Counted from the stretch's first letter, positions 6,969 through 16,088 are shown. The stretch is 42,330 nt of DNA from Bathymodiolus heckerae thiotrophic gill symbiont (GCF_900128515.1 NZ_FQTP01000002.1:1-42330), one strand, 5' to 3'. A program made the numbers and translations. Notes: generated by a model from the sequence alone, not told the origin.

Positions 6969-9353
6969 TTACTTTTTCTTGGCTGGTTTTTTAGCGACCT
7001 TACTTATTGCTTTTTTAGTGGTGGCTTTTTTAGGTGCTGCTTTTTTGCGTTTTTTAGTTTTAGGCTTTAGCTTGCCAGAAACAGCTTTCTTGCATTCTTC
7101 AAGGGTAAGATCAGCAGGATCTTTATCGCCAAAAACTTTCTTAATGGTAATATTTTTTTGACCCTTGCCTTTCTTTTTACCATTCCAAACATAAGGGCCA
7201 AAACGACCATTCAGGACTTGGATTTCACTATCATCGAAAGTTTTAATAATACGTTCAGCATCAAATTTTTCTTTAGCTGCAATTAGTTCCAAGGCTGTTT
7301 CTAACGTTACCTCCTCAGGAGAAACCTCTTTTAACGAAACATACTTTTTACCGTATTGGATATAAGGGCCAAAACGCCCATAGTTCGCCTTAATGACGCC
7401 AAAGTCATCAGTTTCACCAACGGTTCTAGGCATATTGAATAATTCTAAGGCTTCGTCTAAGGTGATAGTTTCAATATCTAATGTGCCTCTAAGTGCGGCG
7501 AAAGTAGGCTTATCTTCGTCATCCTTGTGGCCAATTTGTGCGAATGCACCATAACGACCAAAACGAACACTAACCGGTTTATCAGATTTCGGATCTTTAC
7601 CGAGCTCACGCATACCATGAGTTTCTTCTCTTGAAATATCAGCAGCAGCTACGATTTGAGCGTGAAATGGCTCATAAAAATTCTTAACAACATTTTTCCA
7701 AGGTACATTTTTTGTCGCAACCGTATCAAAATCGGATTCTAATTTTGCAGTAAATTCGTAATCAATAATATTGCTGAAGTTCTTTACCAAGAAATCGTTC
7801 AATAAATAAGCAACATTGGTTGGGAACAATTTATTTTTTTCCGCACCCGTAGTCTCACTTGGTTTTGACTCTACAACTTTACCTTCTTCAATTTCAATTA
7901 ACTCATACTCACGTTCAAAACCCTCTCTGGTTTCTTTGGTAACATAGTTTCGATCTTGCACGGTTGATACCATGGTGGCAAACGTAGAAGGCCTGCCAAT
8001 ACCCATTTCTTCAATTTTTTTAACTAATGAAGCTTCGGTATATCTTGGTTTAGCACGTGAAAAACTTTCCCTTGCAGAGAAACTGGCTAACGTTAATTGT
8101 TCACCTTCTTGCAAATCAGGCAATAACTTATCATCGGCTGATAAGTAATCGTAAACCTTTAAAAATCCAGGGAAAATTAGAATTTCGCCATTTGCCAAAA
8201 ATATTTCTTGCGCATTTGATAGTCTAATTTTTATTTGTGTTTTTTGTAATTTAGCATCACTCATCTGAGATGCCAACGTGCGCTTATAAATCAGACTATA
8301 GAGTCGAGCTGTTTGTTCGTCTACGCCATAAATACTTGACTTGGTTAAGTCAGTTGGGCGAATAGCTTCATGCGCTTCTTGAGCGCCAGAATCCTTGGTT
8401 TTAAAACGTCTTTCACTATGATATTCAGCACCAAACTCTTGCTCAATCACTTTACCTGCCGCCTCAATAGCTGTTTCAGACAAAGTAAATGAGTCTGTTC
8501 TCATGTAGGTAATTGAACCTTCACGATATAGATTTTGTGCAATAGTCATGGTCTGTTTAACTGAAAAACCAAGCTTTTGCGACGCCTCTTGCTGCAATGT
8601 AGAAGTAATAAATGGTGCTTTTGGAGAGCGCTTAGATGGCTTCTTTTCAATAGACGAAACAGTTAAATCAGATGATAGAAGTTTGGTTGCAAATGCCAAA
8701 GCCTCATCTTTTGAATCAAAATCTTTGTTTAACTTAACATCAACCACTTCGCCATTACCATTAACCAATTCTGCCTTGACTTTATAAGTCGAAATAGAAG
8801 TATGTTTAGTGATTTCACGTTCTCTCTCAACCACCAGTCGCATCACTGGAGATTGAACACGTCCTGCTGAACGCGCACCTGAAATCTTGCGCCAAAGCAC
8901 TGGAGAGATTTCAAAACCTACTAGTCGATCAATAATACGACGCGCTTGCTGTGCATCAACTAAATCATAGTCTACGGTTCTTGGCTTAACAATCGCGTTA
9001 GTAATTGCACCTTTGGTAATTTCGTGAAAAACGATTCTAGGGGTGTCTCTTGGTAATTTTAATGCTTCTAACAAATGCCAAGCAATGGCCTCACCCTCAC
9101 GATCCTCGTCCGTTGCAAGATAAATTTTTTCTGCAGTTTTAACGGCTTTGCGCAATTCTGCAACAACTTTCTTTTTGTCAGCTGTTACTTCATAAGTTGG
9201 CTCAAAGTTGTTCTCAATGTCAATGCCCATGTTTTTCTTTGGCATATCGCGGATATGGCCGATACTAGACTTAACCGCATAATCTTTGCCTAGAAATTTT
9301 TCAATCGTCTTGGCCTTGGCAGGAGACTCGACAATAACTAAATTCTTAGCCAT
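6969..9353 (-). CDS. topA: DNA topoisomerase I
   Basis: This type IA topoisomerase relaxes negative supercoils through a tyrosine-DNA link. Over 794 residues it shows the Toprim domain (VIVESPAKAKTIEKFLG with Glu9; DEDREGEAIAWH with Asp82, Asp84 and Glu86) and the catalytic Tyr283 in GSITYMRTDS. Its C-terminal part lacks the Cys4 zinc ribbons of E. coli TopA. Instead it has three repeats with an RFGRYGAF / NYGRFGPYIQYG / NGRFGPYVWNG core (topoisomerase C-terminal repeat), followed by a strongly basic Lys/Ala tail of about 35 residues. It follows smg and dprA in the usual gammaproteobacterial order; its start touches the last base of the smg stop. Start: ATG at 9353. Confidence 0.97.
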   Translation of the reverse strand: MAKNLVIVESPAKAKTIEKFLGKDYAVKSSIGHIRDMPKKNMGIDIENNFEPTYEVTADKKKVVAELRKAVKTAEKIYLATDEDREGEAIAWHLLEALKLPRDTPRIVFHEITKGAITNAIVKPRTVDYDLVDAQQARRIIDRLVGFEISPVLWRKISGARSAGRVQSPVMRLVVEREREITKHTSISTYKVKAELVNGNGEVVDVKLNKDFDSKDEALAFATKLLSSDLTVSSIEKKPSKRSPKAPFITSTLQQEASQKLGFSVKQTMTIAQNLYREGSITYMRTDSFTLSETAIEAAGKVIEQEFGAEYHSERRFKTKDSGAQEAHEAIRPTDLTKSSIYGVDEQTARLYSLIYKRTLASQMSDAKLQKTQIKIRLSNAQEIFLANGEILIFPGFLKVYDYLSADDKLLPDLQEGEQLTLASFSARESFSRAKPRYTEASLVKKIEEMGIGRPSTFATMVSTVQDRNYVTKETREGFEREYELIEIEEGKVVESKPSETTGAEKNKLFPTNVAYLLNDFLVKNFSNIIDYEFTAKLESDFDTVATKNVPWKNVVKNFYEPFHAQIVAAADISREETHGMRELGKDPKSDKPVSVRFGRYGAFAQIGHKDDEDKPTFAALRGTLDIETITLDEALELFNMPRTVGETDDFGVIKANYGRFGPYIQYGKKYVSLKEVSPEEVTLETALELIAAKEKFDAERIIKTFDDSEIQVLNGRFGPYVWNGKKKGKGQKNITIKKVFGDKDPADLTLEECKKAVSGKLKPKTKKRKKAAPKKATTKKAISKVAKKPAKKK

Positions 9354-9844
9354 TATTGTAAAGTACGTTTTTCGTCAAGAAAAACAATGGACTCAAGCCA
9401 TTGCGCTGATATCTCACCTTCGACACTATTACCTAGCACCATCATTACCACCCATTTAAGATCTTCTAAGTCAATTTTTGCTTCGCCCAATGACATCACT
9501 TGTTCAATAATCATTTCGCGCTGATTAGCATCTAGCTGGCCAATATTTTCCATGAATAATAAAAATCCACGTGATTTTGAATCCAATTTTTTCTGCTCAG
9601 CTTCCGAATAAATTCGCATGCTTGATTGATATACAGTACTAAAAGGCTTGATCTTTCCATCTTGCAAAGCGGCTATATTTTCAAGCCAATTTAATGCCTT
9701 ATCAATGCCAATAACATCAAAACCTGCATCAGATAAATGAGCTTTTAATTCAATATCATCGATTTCATGGGCGTCATTATGTTCTGCCTCTTCGAAAAGA
9801 TAATCAAACATATAAGTTAAAACATCTAGAATATTATGCGTCAT
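9353..9844 (-). CDS. smg: Smg family protein (DUF494)
   Basis: The 163-residue protein has the family opening (ILDVLTYMFDYLFEEAE) and the conserved end region (DLKWVVMMVLGNSVEG). Smg is a small helical protein found between dprA and topA in many gammaproteobacteria; its biochemical role is unsettled. Start ATG 9844 overlaps the dprA stop by four bases, and its stop shares a base with the topA start, so the three genes form one transcript. Confidence 0.92.
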   Translation of the reverse strand: MTHNILDVLTYMFDYLFEEAEHNDAHEIDDIELKAHLSDAGFDVIGIDKALNWLENIAALQDGKIKPFSTVYQSSMRIYSEAEQKKLDSKSRGFLLFMENIGQLDANQREMIIEQVMSLGEAKIDLEDLKWVVMMVLGNSVEGEISAQWLESIVFLDEKRTLQ

Positions 9845-10935
9845 ATTGGTTTATTTAATATATAGCCTTGCGAGCTGGTTCTTTCAATCTGGCCGTTAAG
9901 CTCTAGTAACAACAACTCTTGTGTTACTAGTTGCGGGCTAAGTTTGGTTTTTTCAACTAATTGATCAACCGTCAAAGCCTCATAGCTGAGACATTTTAAT
10001 ACGTTAAACCCTGTTTTGTCCACCTGTTTTGTTGATTGACTGGTTTTTATGGATGATATATTACCCAATAACCCCTCGGGCAACTCATTAATAATGTCAT
10101 TAATACTACTGGTTAATTTTGCGCCTTGCTTGATTAAATCATGACAACCTTCAGCTAATGGATTGTGGATTGAACTAGGAATGGCGAATACCTCCTTTCC
10201 TTGATCAGCAGCTAGTTTTGCAGTAATCATGGTGCCACTTTTAATGCTAGCCTCTACCACTAGTGTACCTAAGCTCAATCCACTAATAATACGATTACGC
10301 CTTGGAAAATTACTTGCAATTGGCGCTGTTCCAATACAAAATTCAGAAACCAATGCGCCCTGTAGTGAAATTTGATGCGCTAAGGATTTGTGCTTAGCAG
10401 GATAAATTCTATCCAGCCCTGTACCACAAACCGCAATGGTGTTTACTTGCGCTTCTAATGCACCAATATGCGCCTGCGCATCAATACCGCTAGCCATGCC
10501 TGAAGTAATAACCAGCCCAAGATTTGCTAGCTGATTAGCAAATTGATATGCATTTTGCTTGCCGCCTGTGCTCGGATTTCTACTACCAACAATAGCAAGC
10601 TGCGGCTTGGACAAACAAAAAATATCGCCTCTGACATATAATAAAGGTGGTGGATCAGCAATGGTTTTTAGTTGTGATGGATAATTCTCATCAATCAATG
10701 TTAGTATGTGACAATCATCCCCCTCAAGCCAATCAAGATCAGTCTGCACTAAGGATGTATCTATTGTGGTCAAATATTCTAAAGTGGGCTTGCGAAATAA
10801 TCCCGAGTTGAGCCTTTCAGTATGACTTGAAGAAAACACCTGTTGTGGCGACTCAAAATATTGCAAGGCTTTGTAAAATGTTTTAACACCTAAATGTGGC
10901 GCCTTTAATAACAACAACCAATAAACTAAATCCAT
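9841..10935 (-). CDS. dprA: DNA-processing protein DprA (Smf)
   Basis: DprA binds incoming single-stranded DNA during transformation and loads RecA on it. The 364-residue protein has an N-terminal SAM/HhH-like part, then the Rossmann core: LAIVGSRNPSTGGKQNAYQF, TSGMASGIDAQAHIGAL, TIAVCGTGLDRIYP, then SEFCIGTAPIASNFPRRNRI, and VEASIKSGTMITAKLA with DQGKEVFAIP. A C-terminal winged-helix segment (YEALTVDQLVEKTKLSP) completes the family length. It is the first gene of the dprA-smg-topA unit. Its start is 153 bases from the divergent rpmH. Confidence 0.95.
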   Translation of the reverse strand: MDLVYWLLLLKAPHLGVKTFYKALQYFESPQQVFSSSHTERLNSGLFRKPTLEYLTTIDTSLVQTDLDWLEGDDCHILTLIDENYPSQLKTIADPPPLLYVRGDIFCLSKPQLAIVGSRNPSTGGKQNAYQFANQLANLGLVITSGMASGIDAQAHIGALEAQVNTIAVCGTGLDRIYPAKHKSLAHQISLQGALVSEFCIGTAPIASNFPRRNRIISGLSLGTLVVEASIKSGTMITAKLAADQGKEVFAIPSSIHNPLAEGCHDLIKQGAKLTSSINDIINELPEGLLGNISSIKTSQSTKQVDKTGFNVLKCLSYEALTVDQLVEKTKLSPQLVTQELLLLELNGQIERTSSQGYILNKPI

Positions 10936-11088
10936 TAGATCCTAATAATAACCCTTGAATGCTTGTTATTGTAGCACTTTATAACAATGATAGAATCTGT
11001 CAATTATTAGAATCTATATTCATCACTGTTAATACAAATCTCGTTAAGTTATGGTAAAATTGCAAGATTTTATTGAGCGATATTCATT

Positions 11089-11229
11089 ATGAAGCAAAAG
11101 AGAACCTTTCAACCGAGTGTTATTAAACGTAAACGTAAACACGGTTTCAGATCAAGAATGAGCACCAAAGCAGGTCGTGCAGTTGTTAATGCGCGCAGAA
11201 GAAAAGGACGTAAGCGTTTAACAGCTTAA
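11089..11229 (+). CDS. rpmH: 50S ribosomal protein L34
   Basis: The 46-residue, very basic protein begins [20 protein letters not shown] and ends [10 protein letters not shown], the standard L34 pattern and length. It lies 13 bases before rnpA, the almost universal bacterial order. The 153 bases upstream, shared with the divergent dprA, are AT-rich and must carry its promoter; I could not choose one -10/-35 pair with confidence. No dnaA gene or clear DnaA-box cluster is present, although the origin often lies beside rpmH. Confidence 0.97.
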   Translation: MKQKRTFQPSVIKRKRKHGFRSRMSTKAGRAVVNARRRKGRKRLTA

Positions 11230-11242
11230 TACCGATCTGTAA

Positions 11243-11584
11243 ATGTCTTTTAGATTAGCCCGCCAATCTAAAATATTAAAACCTAGTGAATACAAATCCA
11301 TTTTTAATAATGGTAATATGACTAGGGGGGAATATTGGCAGGTTATGGCCATCAAGACAAGTACAACTAAAGCCAAACTTGGGCTTGCTATTTCTAAAAA
11401 AGTACACCATCTAGCGATTGAAAGAAATCGCTTTAAACGTATTGCGCGTGAAACTTTTCGATTACAGCAAGCTGAATTTAAAAATTGGGAATTTGTCGTC
11501 ATGGCAAGACATGCCAAAACTGCAAATAACGTCACTATTGCACAAGATTTATTAATGCTACTGACTAAAGTAGCAACTAAATAA
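11243..11584 (+). CDS. rnpA: Ribonuclease P protein component
   Basis: The 113-residue basic protein helps RNase P RNA mature tRNA 5' ends. The family RNR motif region is visible as [19 protein letters not shown], preceded by [10 protein letters not shown]. It follows rpmH and its stop overlaps the yidD start by one base (TAATG). Confidence 0.96.
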   Translation: MSFRLARQSKILKPSEYKSIFNNGNMTRGEYWQVMAIKTSTTKAKLGLAISKKVHHLAIERNRFKRIARETFRLQQAEFKNWEFVVMARHAKTANNVTIAQDLLMLLTKVATK

Positions 11585-11805
11585 TGCGCTATTTATTGCT
11601 TATTCCGATCAAATTTTATCAGCTATTTATTAGCCCAATGCTTGGCTCTAACTGTCGATTTCAACCGACTTGCTCTCAATATGCTTATGATTCTGTTAAG
11701 AATCATGGGTTTTTTAAAGGCCTTGCCTTGAGTGCAAAACGTATCAGCAAATGTCATCCTTGGCATGATGGTGGATATGACCCAGTACCAAAAAAAATAA
11801 TTTAA
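11584..11805 (+). CDS. yidD: Membrane protein insertion efficiency factor YidD
   Basis: The 73-residue protein has the family signature: [38 protein letters not shown] and the [12 protein letters not shown] ending. It is thought to assist YidC-mediated insertion of inner-membrane proteins. It sits between rnpA (one-base overlap) and yidC (19-base gap), as in most gammaproteobacteria. Confidence 0.95.
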   Translation: MRYLLLIPIKFYQLFISPMLGSNCRFQPTCSQYAYDSVKNHGFFKGLALSAKRISKCHPWHDGGYDPVPKKII

Positions 11806-11824
11806 TTTAACTTAAAAAATACCG

Positions 11825-13456
11825 ATGAACAATCAAAAAATTTTCCTTATTGTTGCTATTCTTCTTAGTTTGTTCTTGCTTAATGAACAGTGGGATAGAC
11901 AACATGCCGTTGATACTAATGGAAATTTAATCTACCAGCCAAAAACTGCAAATACAGCGACCAACGTTGCATCTAATACAAATGATCAGGCGCTTAATGT
12001 ACCAAGTGCCATCAGCACAACATTAGCCACAGCAGATGTACCTATCGCTAAAGAAACTAATAGCGGCTCTTTTGTCACTGTTAATACTGATTTACTAACA
12101 CTAGAAATTAGTCGCAAAGGTGGCACCATCACCAATGCATGGCTCAATGATTACCCAATTGAACTTGGATCTGAACCCAAGTTTCAATTATTAAGCGATA
12201 AATCTGGTGAGCTTTTCCAGGCACAAAGTGGCTTGCTACCAAGTAAACAAATGCCTACGCATCATTCATTTTTTAGCTCGGGTCAAAGTTATTATCAAAT
12301 GCAGGGCGATAGCTTAGTTGTGCCTTTGATTTGGAAAAGTGAGAATGGTACGGTTGTTACCAAAAACTATCACTTTACTAAGGGTAGTTATGTTGTTAAT
12401 GTAGATTACCAAGTGAGCAACAACTCTAACAACAGCGTTGATGTTACAAGCTATACACAACTAGTACGCAACGCTTTAGATCAGTCAAACATAATGATGC
12501 CTACTTATACAGGTGGTGCGAAATATGACGATCAAGAGGTTTTTGAAAAGATAGCATTTGATGAATTTGATGAACAGCCAAAAACTACTTCTAAAGGTGG
12601 TTGGATGGCTATGATTGAGCATTATTTCTTTGTCGCCATGATTCCTGAAGCACAAAATACTCATAACTACTCTTCTAAAATTAACAACGGAAAATACTTA
12701 TTAACCATTGTTAACCCTGCTCAAAGTGTTGCAGCAGGTACTACTACAACACTTAGTACAAATGCTTTGTACATTGGTCCGAAAGAGCAAGAGCGCATTG
12801 ATAGCCTGGCGCCAGGCTTAGACAAAACAGTTGACTACGGTATTTTATTTATTATTGCCAAGCCGTTATCAGAAGTGTTGCATTGGATATATTCGTTTGT
12901 ACAGTCGTGGGGTTATGCGATTATTATTCTAACAATTTTAATCAAGCTAGCCTTTTACAAGCTTAGTGAGAAGTCCTACCGCTCAATGGCCGGCATGAGA
13001 AAACTATCTCCAAGGCTGGCCAAACTAAAAGAAACTTATGGTGATGACAAACAAAAAATGGGTCAAAAAACCATGGAGTTATACAAGAAGGAAAAGATCA
13101 ATCCTGCCGCAGGTTGTTTGCCGATCTTAGTACAGATCCCAGTGTTCATCTCTCTTTACTGGGTACTATTAGAAATGGTTGAGCTGCGTCAAACACCATT
13201 CTGGTACTTGTTAGACCTTTCAGCACCAGATCCATTCTACATTCTTCCGCTGATCATGGGTGTTTCTATGTTCGTACAACAGAAACTTAACCCGCCACCG
13301 CCTGATCCAATGCAGGCCAAAATTATGATGGCACTACCGTTTGTATTTACAATTTTCTTCCTATGGTTCCCATCAGGATTAGTACTTTACTGGGTAGTTA
13401 ACAACATCTTGTCAATTACACAGCAATGGATTATCAACAAGAGAATTAATGGCTAA
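11825..13456 (+). CDS. yidC: Membrane protein insertase YidC
   Basis: The 543-residue inner-membrane insertase has an N-terminal anchor (FLIVAILLSLFLLNEQW), a large periplasmic beta domain (about residues 60-340), and five C-terminal helices. The last include the conserved PAAGCLPILVQIPVFISLYW, PFWYLLDLSAPDPFYILPL and the FFLWFPSGLVLYWVVNNILS helix. The length matches gammaproteobacterial YidC. Its end overlaps the next gene by eight bases. Confidence 0.97.
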   Translation: MNNQKIFLIVAILLSLFLLNEQWDRQHAVDTNGNLIYQPKTANTATNVASNTNDQALNVPSAISTTLATADVPIAKETNSGSFVTVNTDLLTLEISRKGGTITNAWLNDYPIELGSEPKFQLLSDKSGELFQAQSGLLPSKQMPTHHSFFSSGQSYYQMQGDSLVVPLIWKSENGTVVTKNYHFTKGSYVVNVDYQVSNNSNNSVDVTSYTQLVRNALDQSNIMMPTYTGGAKYDDQEVFEKIAFDEFDEQPKTTSKGGWMAMIEHYFFVAMIPEAQNTHNYSSKINNGKYLLTIVNPAQSVAAGTTTTLSTNALYIGPKEQERIDSLAPGLDKTVDYGILFIIAKPLSEVLHWIYSFVQSWGYAIIILTILIKLAFYKLSEKSYRSMAGMRKLSPRLAKLKETYGDDKQKMGQKTMELYKKEKINPAAGCLPILVQIPVFISLYWVLLEMVELRQTPFWYLLDLSAPDPFYILPLIMGVSMFVQQKLNPPPPDPMQAKIMMALPFVFTIFFLWFPSGLVLYWVVNNILSITQQWIINKRING

Positions 13457-14312
13457 TATCATCACTTCGGTTGATGACTACCAATTTTGGCGAGATCGAA
13501 AACTTGCCAATACTGACACTCATGTTGAAGACTGTTTAATAGAAGTTAGCAATCCTGAACAATTAACGCAAGTTGAAAAGAATCAGATTGTTACTTTGTG
13601 CGAGCACAATAACTTTGCATTATTTCAAACACCGCAATTGCAAAATTATGAAACAAGCTTAATCAAATTTAATCAACAGTTTGGCTTGCAAGCCTTTGAT
13701 CAGCACTTATATGCAAAAGATCAAGGTTTGGCACATATTACTCAAAGCGACCAAAAAGATCAGGCTGAATTTATTCCGTATACCAATCGTGCGATTGGCT
13801 GGCATACTGATGGCTATTATAATTCTATAGAAAATAGAATTCGTGTCTTCTCTTTATTTTGTGTCAACCCTGCCCACACGGGTGGGGAGAATAATTGGAT
13901 TGACCATCAAATGGTTTACTTGCTATTAAGAGAGCAAAATCCAGATGTGGCTAAGGCACTAATACATGCAAAAGCCATGAGCATTCCAGCACATATTGTT
14001 GATGGAAAAATAAGCCGTGAAACATCTGTCGGCCCAATTTTCTTCATCGATGAATCAACCGATCAACTATCAATGCGTTACACGCAACGAAAGAAAAACA
14101 TTGAATTTTATAACTCGGATGAAATCAAACAAGCAGTTGCGCTACTTGACCAACTACTGGCCGATACTACCGAGTATCATTTTTCACACACTATGAGCGC
14201 CAACCAAGGCTTGATTTGCAATAACATCTTACACAAGCGCACTGCATTTATAGATACACCCGATTCGCCAAGACTAATGCTACGCGGACGTTATTTTAAT
14301 AAGATTCAATAA
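13449..14312 (+). CDS. TauD/TfdA-family Fe(II)/2-oxoglutarate dioxygenase
   Basis: The 287-residue protein carries the iron-binding HxD in AIGWHTDGYYN, a downstream His in NNILHKRTAF, and an Arg (SPRLMLRGRYF) placed to bind 2-oxoglutarate, all in family order. Members hydroxylate small organic substrates such as taurine, carnitine precursors or amino-acid derivatives. The substrate is not readable from sequence. It overlaps the end of yidC by eight bases and lies 18 bases before ampD, so it is expressed with envelope genes. That placement is unusual and hints at a housekeeping role in this lineage. Confidence 0.82.
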   Translation: MANIITSVDDYQFWRDRKLANTDTHVEDCLIEVSNPEQLTQVEKNQIVTLCEHNNFALFQTPQLQNYETSLIKFNQQFGLQAFDQHLYAKDQGLAHITQSDQKDQAEFIPYTNRAIGWHTDGYYNSIENRIRVFSLFCVNPAHTGGENNWIDHQMVYLLLREQNPDVAKALIHAKAMSIPAHIVDGKISRETSVGPIFFIDESTDQLSMRYTQRKKNIEFYNSDEIKQAVALLDQLLADTTEYHFSHTMSANQGLICNNILHKRTAFIDTPDSPRLMLRGRYFNKIQ

Positions 14313-14330
14313 AGGGTTATAATTATTCAC

Positions 14331-14849
14331 ATGATTATTAATCATCAGCTGGATAGTGCAACACAAAACCCTTCTAAAAACTTCAATCAACGTCCGTTAA
14401 ATGCCGAAATAACACTGATTGTTATTCACAATATATCATTGCCGCCCTCTGAATTTAATAACCCTTATATTGAAGATTTCTTTACCAATAAGCTTGACAT
14501 TAGCAAGCATGATTATTTTAAGACAATTGAGGGTGTTAAGGTATCTGCTCATTTGCTAATTAAGCGTGATGGGTCAATTATTCAATTTGTAGATTTTGAC
14601 CAACGTGCTTGGCATGCGGGCAACTCAATTTATAATGGTACAGCCGATTGCAACAATTACTCTATTGGTATTGAATTAGAAGGGTCTGACGATATCAACT
14701 ACAAAACAAAACAATATCAATCGTTAAATCACGTATTATCAACTTTAAAATTTCACTACCCAATTACTAACGTAGTTGGGCATAGTGATATCGCTCCGGG
14801 TAGAAAAACCGATCCCGGACCTGCATTTGAATGGAGTCAATTAACATGA
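14331..14849 (+). CDS. ampD: 1,6-anhydro-N-acetylmuramyl-L-alanine amidase AmpD
   Basis: AmpD cleaves the amide bond in recycled anhydro-muropeptides in the cytoplasm. The 172-residue protein shows the zinc ligands expected of the family: His33 in IVIHNISLPP, and a His and an Asp in VGHSDIAPGRKTDPGPAFEW, with the Glu of NYSIGIELEGSD. Its stop overlaps the kdsC start by four bases (ATGA). Confidence 0.94.
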   Translation: MIINHQLDSATQNPSKNFNQRPLNAEITLIVIHNISLPPSEFNNPYIEDFFTNKLDISKHDYFKTIEGVKVSAHLLIKRDGSIIQFVDFDQRAWHAGNSIYNGTADCNNYSIGIELEGSDDINYKTKQYQSLNHVLSTLKFHYPITNVVGHSDIAPGRKTDPGPAFEWSQLT

Positions 14850-15379
14850 ACTTATTAAACAAAGCCTATTTGCGTGCTAAAAAAATTAAACTGATTATAT
14901 TTGATGTAGATGGTGTACTTACCGATGGTGGGCTTTACTTTTCTGATGATGGTACAGAAATAAAACGTTTCAACTCATTAGATGGACTAGGCATTAAATT
15001 ATTAAAGGAATATGGTATTGAACCTGCAGTGATCAGCGCAAGAAACACACAAAATGTTGCCCATCGAATGAATAATTTAAATATTGAACATTTTTATCAA
15101 GGTCAAAGTGACAAGCTAATTGCATTTAATGAGCTATTGGCTAAGTTATCTCTGACTGCAGAGCAAGTGGCTTATGTTGGTGATGATATTATTGATTTGC
15201 CAGTGATGCGTAAAATCGGCTTGCCAATTGCAGTTGCCAATGCACATGAGTTGGTCAAAGAAAATGCCTGCATTGTTACTGATAAAAAAGGTGGCCATGG
15301 TGCAGTTAGAGAAGTGTGTGATTTTATTTTAAAATCTCAAGAGAACTACGATCTAGCAATGGCTAAATATTTGGTGTGA
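14846..15379 (+). CDS. kdsC: 3-deoxy-D-manno-octulosonate 8-phosphate phosphatase KdsC
   Basis: KdsC removes phosphate from KDO-8-phosphate, a step in making the lipopolysaccharide core. The HAD motifs are clear: IIFDVDGVLTDGG (nucleophile and acid Asp), VISARN, a conserved Lys (SDKLIAF) and YVGDDIIDLPVM. The C-terminal GGHGAVREVCDFIL is typical of KdsC. I chose ATG 14846, which overlaps the ampD stop (ATGA), over the in-frame ATG 14831. It implies an outer membrane with KDO-containing LPS. It overlaps the next gene by four bases (GTGA). Confidence 0.94.
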   Translation: MNLLNKAYLRAKKIKLIIFDVDGVLTDGGLYFSDDGTEIKRFNSLDGLGIKLLKEYGIEPAVISARNTQNVAHRMNNLNIEHFYQGQSDKLIAFNELLAKLSLTAEQVAYVGDDIIDLPVMRKIGLPIAVANAHELVKENACIVTDKKGGHGAVREVCDFILKSQENYDLAMAKYLV

Positions 15380-15675
15380 CCGATTTTCAACAACTCTGTT
15401 ACGATACGCTTGAACAATACGTTCCCGCAGGCTCTGTTATTACCTACAAAGGTTTAGCCAAACTAATCAACCATCCCAATGCTTATAGAGCAGTTGGATC
15501 TGCTATGAATAAAAACCCCTTTGCACCTAGGGTGCCCTGTCATCGAGTGGTTAAATCAAATGGGGAGTTGGGTGGTCTTGCAGATGACATATCTGTGAAA
15601 ATAAAACGCCTTCAAAAAGAAGGCATTCAAGTAGTTAACAACAAAATTATAGATTTTGATGAAATTTGCGTTTAA
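15376..15675 (+). CDS. Single-domain MGMT/Ogt-like DNA alkyltransferase family protein
   Basis: The 99-residue protein matches only the C-terminal DNA-binding and active-site domain of O6-methylguanine-DNA methyltransferase. It keeps the acceptor Cys in APRVPCHRVVKSNGELGG and the recognition-helix region AYRAVGSAMNKNP. The N-terminal domain of the usual ~170-residue enzyme is absent. Because PCHR is intact (not PWHR as in alkyltransferase-like proteins), it may still accept alkyl groups or flag lesions for other repair. It uses a GTG start overlapping the kdsC stop. Its stop overlaps the atpC stop on the other strand by three bases. Confidence 0.85.
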   Translation: MTDFQQLCYDTLEQYVPAGSVITYKGLAKLINHPNAYRAVGSAMNKNPFAPRVPCHRVVKSNGELGGLADDISVKIKRLQKEGIQVVNNKIIDFDEICV

Positions 15676-16088
15676 CGCTTCTTGCCTCTCATCTTAGAAA
15701 TCAATTGTAATTGTGCCATAGACTCAGCTAAAGCAGCCTGAGTAGAAGTAATATCTTGATCCGTATCAGCGTTAGCCGTTTCTTCTTCTGCTCTTTGTTT
15801 CGCCTCTAAGGCTTTAGATTCATCTAAATCATGCGCACGAATAGCTGTATCAGAAAAAATAGTCACAACCGTTGGCTGTACTTCAACAATACCGCCAGAA
15901 ACATAAATTGACTCAATGCCACTCTCAGTTTCCACACGAACTTCGCCAGGACGCAATGTTGACAAAAGTGGTAAATGCTGAGGATAAATACCTAGCTCGC
16001 CGCTATTACCAGGAGCAAACACACACTTAGCCTCTCCTGAGTATAACGACTCAGTAGCACTTACGATATCAACATGAATCGTTGACAT
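15672..16088 (-). CDS. atpC: ATP synthase F1 epsilon subunit
   Basis: The 138-residue protein has the beta-sandwich start (MSTIHVDIVSATESLYSGEA), the GELGIYPQHLPLLSTLRPGE core and a helical C-terminus. Epsilon links gamma to the c-ring and inhibits ATP hydrolysis. It ends the atp operon, immediately after atpD, and its stop codon overlaps that of the convergent MGMT gene, leaving no room for an intergenic terminator. Confidence 0.96.
   Translation of the reverse strand: MSTIHVDIVSATESLYSGEAKCVFAPGNSGELGIYPQHLPLLSTLRPGEVRVETESGIESIYVSGGIVEVQPTVVTIFSDTAIRAHDLDESKALEAKQRAEEETANADTDQDITSTQAALAESMAQLQLISKMRGKKR

Noticed and set aside
6888-7070. 60-codon plus-strand frame overlapping the topA end
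   Set aside because: It is the complement of the Lys-rich topA tail and gives only Phe-rich nonsense.
8548-8787. Frames antisense to topA
   Set aside because: Shadows of a strong, complete coding gene on the other strand.
10936-11088. Origin of replication beside rpmH
   Set aside because: No cluster of DnaA boxes and no dnaA gene.
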